A stretch of DNA of 7,334 bases from Deltaproteobacteria bacterium (GTDB lineage: Bacteria > Desulfobacterota > Desulfobacteria > Desulfobacterales > Desulfosalsimonadaceae): NCBI GenBank assembly GCA_024280875.1, contig JAJRPH010000327.1, positions 1-7,334 on the forward strand. Reading direction: 5' to 3'. A model generated the notes under the pieces. It was given only the letters and a program-made list of their open reading frames with translations, had not been told where the DNA came from and did not search any database. Positions 1 through 4,820 of the stretch are shown piece after piece. A program made the position numbers and the translations under genes. Position 1 is the first letter of the stretch; each line of letters starts with the position of its first letter.

Positions 1-151
1 CTGCCAGGCAATGGCTGCACCGGTTGCACAGGTCCTGGTCGGTCATTTCCGGGATGCCGTCAATATTTTTCCATACACCGGATGCACAGTCTAATACACA
101 GCGCATGCAGTTATTACATTTTTCCTCTATGCGTCGAATCTTTGCGTTCAT
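1..151 (-). CDS. Ferredoxin-type 4Fe-4S protein, N-terminal part (runs off left edge)
   Basis: The minus strand encodes 50 residues from an ATG at 151, open to the window edge. Two cysteine clusters are visible: Cys12-x2-Cys15-x2-Cys18-x3-Cys22, then Cys42-x2-Cys45-x2-Cys48 with the fourth cysteine presumably beyond the edge. This is the bacterial 2[4Fe-4S] ferredoxin pattern, so an electron-transfer role is well supported. In known families such a module is often the N-terminus of a larger protein, for example an iron-sulfur nitroreductase, but the rest is not visible and that choice is inference. The start lies 1 nt after the TGA of the DUF364 gene, and an AGGAT-like ribosome site lies inside that gene's last codons, so the two are probably translationally coupled and cotranscribed. 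Confidence 0.8.
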   Translation of the reverse strand, partial: MNAKIRRIEEKCNNCMRCVLDCASGVWKNIDGIPEMTDQDLCNRCSHCLA

Positions 152-152
152 A

Positions 153-899
153 TCACATCCTGAAATTTACTTTTTTTATGTAATTTTTAAACATGCGCAT
201 CCCACCACCGAAACTGATGATCCTCAATATTTCTTCAGAATCTGTAACAATCACACCGGACAGGCATGTGACAGGGGTTTTTGAAAATACATCCGGTATA
301 AGGGGGGTAGATGCGCCTATGATGATTATTTCTCGGCAGTTTATCGCTGCCTGTATGATACGGTCAAAACTATGATTAATGATTGATGTGGCGGTTATCA
401 GGGCCACCGTGCATTTTGGCAGATGTTTTTCAATTTCAGCAGAAGGAATTAAATCACCTTTCTGTTGATCGATTTGTTCGAATATAATGAGTCTTGCGGC
501 TTTTTTACGGATGGATGCGGTCAGGGGCGCGAAATTTTCCACCATCCCCACACAATCTTCCGGTTGCATGGGATTGATCTCCAGTACATCGCCGGATGAA
601 AAATTGTCTGAGTGGAAATTTGTGATCGCATTGGCAGTGGCAAGTCCGATGGCAGTTTCAATGCTATTGTCAGACGTTATCAGTTCCAGCAACACAGCGG
701 CTGAAATGTTTTTCTGTGGAAGAAAATTCGAAAATAAAGAACATCCGGCCGGCATGTCACGATGCGGGGTGTATGCAAGCCCAACCTGTCCGTTATCCAG
801 CATGACGGCGGTATATCCCAGTCCGATCCGAATATCTTTAATCCGGTGCTGTTTAGCAGATTCCGATAAGTGGTCTCTTATGTTTTTTGTGATATCCAT
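153..899 (-). CDS. DUF4213/DUF364 protein (putative heavy-metal chelation family)
   Basis: The product has 248 residues. Residues about 8-95 resemble the DUF4213 N-terminal domain (enolase-N-like fold), with a GLGYTAV stretch at 27-33 and LAYTPH at 41-46. Residues about 105-240 resemble DUF364, with an IIIIGASTPLIPDVF segment at 191-205, SGVIVTD at 214-220 and a glycine triplet at 231-233 near the C-terminus. The length fits the family, so it looks complete. The family is annotated as putative heavy-metal chelation or small-ligand/cofactor handling, but its biochemical role is not settled. The protein is probably cytoplasmic, with no signal peptide or membrane segment. It lies 48 bp after the membrane-protein gene and 1 nt before the ferredoxin-type gene, suggesting a shared transcript and a metal or redox job. 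The ribosome site before the ATG is weak (AGAAAC), so translation may depend on the preceding gene. Confidence 0.85.
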   Translation of the reverse strand: MDITKNIRDHLSESAKQHRIKDIRIGLGYTAVMLDNGQVGLAYTPHRDMPAGCSLFSNFLPQKNISAAVLLELITSDNSIETAIGLATANAITNFHSDNFSSGDVLEINPMQPEDCVGMVENFAPLTASIRKKAARLIIFEQIDQQKGDLIPSAEIEKHLPKCTVALITATSIINHSFDRIIQAAINCREIIIIGASTPLIPDVFSKTPVTCLSGVIVTDSEEILRIISFGGGMRMFKNYIKKVNFRM

Positions 900-947
900 A
901 AGTTTCTGTTTTGATAAAAGTCGCGGCCTGTAAAGGTTTTATCTTTT

Positions 948-2069
948 TTATTTTGATTTTGATACGGATACGATGGAATCCGCCGTCCCTTTGGAAAACA
1001 AGATGGCACATAAAAGAATAACAAAGCAAACAGTGGCGGAACATGCAAAAAATTTATAATACATCCCCATGGGCGCGAGAAAAATAACAGTTATCCAGTG
1101 AAATACAATAAGAGTATACGAGTGAAGTTTTAACGGAAAATCATTCAACCGGCAGATGATGGCCAGTCCGCACAGATTCCAGCCGTACAGGGCTGCAAAG
1201 GAATGCATGCGCATCAGCCATTCGTAATTTTCGCTGGCATAATCGGGAGACAGTTCATAGACAATATATAAGATCCCCGTGATCGCGGTATAAAGCAGAA
1301 ATCCCATGCCGGAAATCAGAAAAGCTTTCTGTTGCAGGTCATCGCCCAACCTTACCAGAAGATACAAAATCATAATCACTGTCCCAAAAAGAATAGAAGT
1401 AACAAAGACCTGGGGTATCAGTTTTTCAAAGATGATAAACAGAAAAAAAATAATCACGCAAAGGTTTACAAACCAGAAGCCGATGTTTTTCATCCATAAG
1501 AAGAGTTTGCCGTCATCTTTCATCAAATTGAACAGCATTGACATGGTGATCAGGGAAAGGGGAAATGAAAACCCCAGAAAAAAGGTTTCCAGCTGAAGTT
1601 TCGGGAAGTCGACGATTATAAAAAAATATTCGTTGTTTAATATCACGAGTCCGGAAATTACCAGGCCCATTGAAAGGCAAAGAAGAGAGGCCTGATGGAA
1701 TTTTGCAGACACCGGGACTTCGGATCTGAAGAAATCAAAAGGAAAGAAAGAAAATCTTTTTATCCGGCTGCTTTCAACAATTGCCACCAGAACCATGGTA
1801 ATGATCAGGACCGGAATATAAATTTTGAAAAAAGCAAATATCGCATAAATTATCGTCATAACGAGAAACACGATAATTTTGGGTGATACTTTTTGGCGGC
1901 CTTCGGTAAAATAAAGGATAATCGATCCACCGCTGCACAGGTTAAACAGGAAAATATGCAGCCGGTCAAAATCGTATGGGATGGTTTCCGAAATAAATAA
2001 ATTAAGAAACCCGAAAAATAATGCTAAAGACATCAGTATCAAAAGTAAGATTCGAAATCGAAGGCTCAT
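948..2069 (-). CDS. Polytopic membrane protein of unknown function (about 12 TM helices)
   Basis: The product has 373 residues and is very hydrophobic. I count about 12 candidate membrane segments, near residues 6-26, 36-54, 63-81, 83-100, 124-145, 160-181, 195-214, 219-239, 249-271, 290-307, 317-336 and 339-358, with basic stretches such as RIKR at 102-105. I recognise no family with confidence. A histidine at the start of a helix followed by a Gly-Trp-Asn pattern (H289...GWN at 296-298), with H316 and H324 next to later helices, faintly recalls haem-copper-oxidase-like or NnrS-like membrane proteins, but that is only an impression. It is the first gene after the promoter at 2133-2161 and is followed by the DUF364 and ferredoxin-type genes, so it may be the membrane part of that unit. 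The ribosome site before ATG 2069 is weak (GCGAGA). Confidence 0.8.
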   Translation of the reverse strand: MSLRFRILLLILMSLALFFGFLNLFISETIPYDFDRLHIFLFNLCSGGSIILYFTEGRQKVSPKIIVFLVMTIIYAIFAFFKIYIPVLIITMVLVAIVESSRIKRFSFFPFDFFRSEVPVSAKFHQASLLCLSMGLVISGLVILNNEYFFIIVDFPKLQLETFFLGFSFPLSLITMSMLFNLMKDDGKLFLWMKNIGFWFVNLCVIIFFLFIIFEKLIPQVFVTSILFGTVIMILYLLVRLGDDLQQKAFLISGMGFLLYTAITGILYIVYELSPDYASENYEWLMRMHSFAALYGWNLCGLAIICRLNDFPLKLHSYTLIVFHWITVIFLAPMGMYYKFFACSATVCFVILLCAILFSKGTADSIVSVSKSK

Positions 2070-2132
2070 GGTAAATTCTCGCTATGGGGAGATGATAATT
2101 GCTGGTTCGGGTTTTTATATTTATTGTATTTA

Positions 2133-2161
2133 TATATATTTTACGGATTGCCTCAAGTCAA
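2133..2161 (-). promoter_or_regulatory. Sigma-70-type promoter for the membrane-protein/DUF364 unit
   Basis: On the minus strand there is a -35 TTGACT (2161-2156), a 17-nt spacer and a -10 TATATA (2138-2133). The spacing is ideal, and transcription would begin about 55-60 nt upstream of the ATG at 2069. A second, overlapping choice is TTGAGG-16-TATAAA, shifted a few bases. Confidence 0.6.
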
Positions 2162-2299
2162 TAAAGTGATTTTATTGTTTTTATCAATCGCTGAAATTTT
2201 TCATGAGAATTGCGGTTTAAAAACTCCCGGAGGGTAAATACTATTTGAAACCAGGTGTGTGAATCAGCCGTTGTAGCCGGGAACCCACCCCATTCTGCC

Positions 2300-2327
2300 C
2301 GGCATGTCATGGGTCGGCATGTAATGG
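2300..2327. repeat. Imperfect 13-bp direct repeat
   Basis: CGGCATGTCATGG (2300-2312) and CGGCATGTAATGG (2315-2327) match at 12 of 13 positions with a 15-bp period. Nearby, CCGGGAAC also occurs twice (around 2278 and 2335). The role is unknown; it could be a binding-site pair or debris of a lost element. Confidence 0.5.
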
Positions 2328-2350
2328 CAAAAAACCGGGAACGTTGCGCC

Positions 2351-2368
2351 ATCCAGCGTTAGCTGGGT
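2351..2368. repeat. Short hairpin (inverted repeat)
   Basis: CCAGC-GTTA-GCTGG gives a 5-bp perfect stem with a 4-nt loop, extendable to 7 bp with one G-T pair. There is no T-run on either side, so it is not a convincing terminator. Confidence 0.35.
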
Positions 2369-2553
2369 CATAAAAACGCGACGTATTCGTTTCAATATGC
2401 CCGGATCACTGAAAGAGAGCTCTTTGCTGCGTTAAAATGATCGATAAAGATTTTCAATTTCAATGTGCTATGAATTATAATACAATTTTAAAACGGATAA
2501 TTCACGGGATAAAAATGTAGCAATGTGTTCATTGTGCCTATTTATTAAAATAT

Positions 2554-2588
2554 ACTTATAATATTACTTTACAAACTTATAATATAAG
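2554..2588 (+). promoter_or_regulatory. Direct repeats and near-palindrome, probable promoter/operator of the HTH gene
   Basis: ACTTATAATAT occurs exactly twice (2554-2564 and 2575-2585), 21 bp apart, which is two helical turns. Each copy contains a perfect -10 hexamer TATAAT (2557-2562 and 2578-2583). The second copy extends into CTTATAATATAAG (2576-2588), a palindrome around a central A, flanked by CAAAC (2572-2576) and GTTTG (2594-2598). The -35 is poor (TTGTGC at 2532-2537, 19 nt before the first -10). Repeated sites over the promoter fit autorepression by the HTH antitoxin that follows, which is usual for such antitoxins; this is inferred. Confidence 0.45.
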
Positions 2589-2602
2589 CTTAGGTTTGTG
2601 GT

Positions 2603-3004
2603 ATGAAATCTATTCAATGGCGGCCAAAAGCGCTCAAGCAAATCAGAAAGATTAAAGATCAGCATATTAAAGAGATGAAAACTCCTACTAATGTACAGTA
2701 TATCGAACAAAACGGGAAACCCGCATTTGTGGTTATTCCATATGATGATTATATAAAATTACTGCCTACCGAAGATGTTGCAATTCCGCATGAGGTTGTC
2801 GGGCTTGTTATAAAAAAGGGTATGAATCTTGTAAAAGCATGGCGGACTTATCTTGGCATGACACAATCAGAAGTTGCTAAGAAGGCCGACATTAGCCAGG
2901 CAGCGCTATCCCAGATGGAAAAGACTGACAATCCTTTAAGGGTAGCCACGCTTGAAAAACTGGCAATTGCTATGGGTTTGTCGATAGAGCAACTTAAAGA
3001 CTGA
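2603..3004 (+). CDS. Phd/Xre-type HTH antitoxin carrying the N-terminal remnant of a RelE/ParE-type toxin
   Basis: The product has 133 residues. Residues 1-18 (MKSIQWRPKALKQIRKIK) have the typical opening of RelE/ParE/HigB-type toxins: a beta strand, then a W-x-P-K-A-x-K-Q helix. The toxin core is absent. From Met25 on, the protein reads as a complete antitoxin. Residues 30-54 have a Phd-like strand-helix (VQYIEQNGKPAFVVIPYDDY), and residues 74-131 form an Xre-type HTH with MTQSEVAKKADIS at 86-98 and AALSQME at 100-106. In known operons of this kind the toxin gene precedes a separate antitoxin gene, so this looks like an internal toxin deletion that fused the two. The ATG at 2603 has an AGG 8 nt upstream. 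The ATG at 2675 is the probable original antitoxin start; an out-of-frame TAA lies 4 nt before it (2668-2670), preceded in that frame by Arg-Ser-Ala-Tyr, plausibly the old toxin end. DNA binding and autorepression are likely; toxin activity is not. Confidence 0.75.
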   Translation: MKSIQWRPKALKQIRKIKDQHIKEMKTPTNVQYIEQNGKPAFVVIPYDDYIKLLPTEDVAIPHEVVGLVIKKGMNLVKAWRTYLGMTQSEVAKKADISQAALSQMEKTDNPLRVATLEKLAIAMGLSIEQLKD

Positions 3005-3033
3005 GGACCAGCGTGGCATTTAAACAGGCTTTT

Positions 3034-3067
3034 CGTCTGCGGGGTCAAAGATTGAACGTCTGCGGGG
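3034..3067 (+). repeat. Exact 11-bp direct repeat CGTCTGCGGGG
   Basis: CGTCTGCGGGG occurs at 3034-3044 and 3057-3067, a 23-bp period. It lies at the left border of the transposase remnant, just where recognisable homology begins, and may mark a small duplication or a deletion joint. Confidence 0.5.
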
Positions 3068-3265
3068 AAGTGACAAGCAGAGTCGTGATTTAATAGTTTA
3101 TTTAATCTGGAATAAAGGACGCCTGACGAATGCTGAAATAGGAACGCTTTTTGGTATGAGCTACTCTGCTGTGAGTCATAGTGTGAAATCAATTAAAAAA
3201 AACTGGATAAAGATAAGAAATTGAAACGGCAAGCTGAGCGCCTTAATTCACAATTCAAGCTTTGA
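3042..3265 (+). pseudogene. C-terminal remnant of a REP-associated (Y1/IS200-like) transposase
   Basis: An open reading from about 3042 gives K-I-E-R-L-R-G-S-D-K, then SRDLIVYLIW, LTNAEIGTLFG and MSYSAVSHSVKSIKK. This is the DnaA-C-like HTH domain found at the C-terminus of many REP-associated tyrosine (Y1, HUH) transposases. The frame is lost in a run of eight A (3195-3202). In the next frame it continues as KLDKDKKLKRQAERLNSQFK and stops at 3263-3265, as expected of an intact C-terminus. One missing base in the A-run explains the break. The catalytic Y1 domain is absent: a stop at 3021-3023 and the antitoxin gene stand where it should be. The fragment cannot encode an active transposase. 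It follows the antitoxin stop by about 40 bp and ends about 90 bp before the convergent nitrilase gene. Confidence 0.7.
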
Positions 3266-3354
3266 CCCAGATTTTTTGTCTAAGCCAAAAACCATTGATG
3301 ATGCCGCAAATCTTGCCAAAATTGTTTCGAAACTTCCCCCTCTTGTTGGAAATC

Positions 3355-4305
3355 TTATTTTGTTTCACCTTTGAATCTTTTTTGCATCAATGGGTGGATT
3401 TTTTTCCGATAATATCGTTTCCCATGCCAATTCTGGTAAGTCCATATTAAACGGAACTGCCAGGGCAGATCCGGTGTCCAGAATTTGTCGGGAATTTTTT
3501 CAGGTGCCAGGCCTTTTTGTTTTAAGTCTAAATCCGCTATCACAAACCCGTTTCCATCCGCATGTTCCATATGCGCCAATTGTTTGCCGGCACCGTCGAC
3601 AATTTGTGTTTCCCCTAATAAATAGGTGTTGTAAGGAAATCCGGGCAACAGCGGCAGGTTACCCTCAACATCTCCGGCGTGGGCTGCATGCACAACCGGC
3701 ACGCCCAGCATTCGGGCAAAGCGGGGGATGGTCGCTTTCAATAAAGTCAGGTTTCCATCATGAAGGCGTCGCGGCATGAAGGGCAGCCGTTTTTCTGACA
3801 GGGTCCACCAGCATGAGCCGCCGACCACGAGATCAACCCGGTTAAGCAGCCGTCGTGCGGTCATGGTCCGTATATATTCCCAGCATAAACTAACCCCCAC
3901 ATTTAAAGACGGTGTTTCTAATATTCCGTCATCCGATCCACCCACATAGTAGCAGTTTTCCCACATGGTGGGCAGGTCCTTGTCATGAAAATAGGTGGTG
4001 CCGTCCGGCATGGCCAAAACAAACGTATTATAGCAGTCGTTGTTTTTCCAGGCGATATACGATCCGCCCACGATGCCATCATGGGTTTTTGCAAGTGATT
4101 TCAGCATTTCCATGGCAGGACCGTTTAATGGGAGTGCGGCGTTTTCCATTTTACGGCTAAACCCCATCGAAGATGTGAAAAATTCCGGCAAAATCACCCA
4201 CTCGGCCCCAGCCCGAAACGCCTCTTCGGCAAGCCCTTGCGCGAGTTTCAGATTGGCTTTAACATCGGCTAAAACAGCTTTCATTTGAACGGCTGCAATT
4301 TTCAT
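3355..4305 (-). CDS. Carbon-nitrogen hydrolase (nitrilase superfamily amidohydrolase)
   Basis: The product has 316 residues when started at ATG 4305. The opening MKIAAVQM is the usual family start. The triad is complete: Glu41 in LPEFF, Lys109 in FHDKDLPTMWEN, and the nucleophile Cys141 in VSLCWEY. The Cys-Trp-Glu context resembles nitrilase and aliphatic-amidase-like branches rather than omega-amidases, but the substrate cannot be told. Such enzymes hydrolyse a nitrile or amide C-N bond in the cytoplasm. The C-terminus has PYNTYLLGETQIVD and a basic tail. A longer reading from 4401 adds 32 residues of unlike composition. I reject it because an AGGGGG ribosome site (4320-4315) sits 9 nt before 4305 and the extension spans the leader. 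It is preceded by its own promoter and seems monocistronic. No terminator is visible before the convergent plus-strand debris. Confidence 0.88.
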   Translation of the reverse strand: MKIAAVQMKAVLADVKANLKLAQGLAEEAFRAGAEWVILPEFFTSSMGFSRKMENAALPLNGPAMEMLKSLAKTHDGIVGGSYIAWKNNDCYNTFVLAMPDGTTYFHDKDLPTMWENCYYVGGSDDGILETPSLNVGVSLCWEYIRTMTARRLLNRVDLVVGGSCWWTLSEKRLPFMPRRLHDGNLTLLKATIPRFARMLGVPVVHAAHAGDVEGNLPLLPGFPYNTYLLGETQIVDGAGKQLAHMEHADGNGFVIADLDLKQKGLAPEKIPDKFWTPDLPWQFRLIWTYQNWHGKRYYRKKIHPLMQKRFKGETK

Positions 4306-4314
4306 TGGCACTAT

Positions 4315-4320
4315 CCCCCT
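4315..4320 (-). promoter_or_regulatory. Ribosome binding site deciding the nitrilase start
   Basis: On the minus strand, AGGGGG lies 9 nt before ATG 4305, the only strong Shine-Dalgarno-like site in the leader. It favours the 316-residue form over the 348-residue form. Confidence 0.65.
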
Positions 4321-4451
4321 AGGTGTTTTAAAGTGTGAAATCCTGGTTTCATTTCCTGTATTGCTGTTTTCGGCTTCATCAAAGGAAACTCTGATTATCA
4401 ATTTTTAAGCAAACAAACGGTCAAATTTCAAAAAATATACAAAAAATAATC

Positions 4452-4469
4452 TTATTATATGTATAATAA
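4452..4469. promoter_or_regulatory. 18-bp palindrome, possible operator
   Basis: TTATTATATGTATAATAA is a perfect 8-bp inverted repeat with a 2-nt centre. It covers the nitrilase -10, so a bound protein would block transcription. On the plus strand it also supplies a perfect TATAAT (4462-4467). AT-rich DNA yields such palindromes fairly easily, so an operator role is inferred. Confidence 0.4.
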
Positions 4470-4488
4470 ACAGATGTTTTTTAGTCAA
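4460..4488 (-). promoter_or_regulatory. Sigma-70-type promoter for the nitrilase gene
   Basis: On the minus strand there is a -35 TTGACT (4488-4483), a 17-nt spacer and a -10 TATACA (4465-4460). The leader to ATG 4305 would be about 150 nt. The -10 lies inside the 18-bp palindrome at 4452-4469. Confidence 0.5.
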
Positions 4489-4490
4489 CA

Positions 4491-4520
4491 CAAATGGGAT
4501 GCTTGCAAATGGGATGCTTG
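4491..4520. repeat. Perfect tandem duplication of a 15-mer
   Basis: CAAATGGGATGCTTG is repeated twice with no spacer, then followed by GGGGTCGCACCTTGAT. That last phrase resembles the GGGGTC...CTTGAT motif I associate with REP-like ends near Y1-type transposases; this likeness is from memory and unverified. Confidence 0.6.
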
Positions 4521-4558
4521 GGGTCGCACCTTGATTTAAGGCTTATAGCTCTGGTTTT

Positions 4559-4599
4559 AACGGCGGTTATTGATTTTTCTTTAACCGCCGTTTTCTTTT
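4559..4599 (+). terminator. Rho-independent terminator (plus strand)
   Basis: AACGGCGGTTA (4559-4569) pairs perfectly with TAACCGCCGTT (4582-4592) over 11 bp with a 12-nt loop, followed by TTTTCTTTT up to 4599. The U-run is only on the plus strand. No plus-strand gene ends here; the neighbours on both sides are on the minus strand. Confidence 0.7.
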
Positions 4600-4820
4600 G
4601 GGGCGGTGGGTGGGTGATCATAAAATCAGCCGGCCGCTGTCCTTCTGCCTTCGCACTGCCTAGTATCATGAAATAGGAGTTGGGAATTTTAGGTAGCGCT
4701 TACTATTAAAATCATTCCTTCAATGAAGAAGCCAATAGCGATTTGGATGTTTTTTCAAAATAAGTCACCAATTCTCAAAGATGTCTAAACACACCCTACA
4801 TTGGACTTTCTGCGAAGCCA
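4600..4820. other. Gene-free stretch downstream of the epimerase gene
   Basis: This is about 220 bp with no supported gene. Readings that cross it have no ribosome site and run through the terminator hairpin. I see only a weak inverted repeat (ATTTTA/TAAAAT around 4686-4710) and no clear minus-strand terminator for the epimerase operon. Confidence 0.45.

Larger units (their letters stand above)
2162..2553. other. Gene-free divergent intergenic region
   Basis: About 390 bp lie between the minus-strand promoter and the regulatory repeats of the plus-strand HTH gene. A 64-codon minus-strand reading (2158-2352) has no ribosome site and no recognisable motif. The stretch 2280-2370 is richer in G+C than its surroundings and carries a direct repeat and a small hairpin, listed separately. 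From about 2430 to 2600 it is AT-rich. I see no RNA gene, integron site or other element that I can support. Confidence 0.5.
4474..4599 (+). ncRNA. Possible small RNA ending at an orphan terminator
   Basis: A plus-strand -10 TATAAT (4462-4467) would start transcription near 4474, and the hairpin/U-run at 4559-4599 would end it, giving about 125 nt. No -35 is convincing and no coding gene fits between them. The terminator alone makes a short plus transcript plausible. Confidence 0.2.

Noticed and set aside
2158..2352. 64-codon minus-strand reading upstream of the membrane-protein gene
   Set aside because: It has no ribosome site and no motif, and its end overlaps the promoter at 2133-2161.
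2351..2368. Possible integron attC site around AGCGTTAGCTGGG
   Set aside because: The GTTAGCT does not fit the GTTRRRY core, and no matching RYYYAAC partner lies at the right distance.
3264..3374. Plus-strand reading beginning DPDFLSKPKTIDDAANLAKI after the transposase remnant
   Set aside because: It looks protein-like and could be further debris, but it has no start codon or recognised family and overlaps the nitrilase 3' end on the other strand.
4306..4401. 32-residue N-terminal extension of the nitrilase
   Set aside because: Family alignment by eye begins at MKIAAVQM and the good ribosome site AGGGGG serves ATG 4305.
4494..4676. 60-codon plus-strand reading in the gene-free region
   Set aside because: It starts in the 15-bp tandem repeat and runs through the terminator hairpin; there is no ribosome site.
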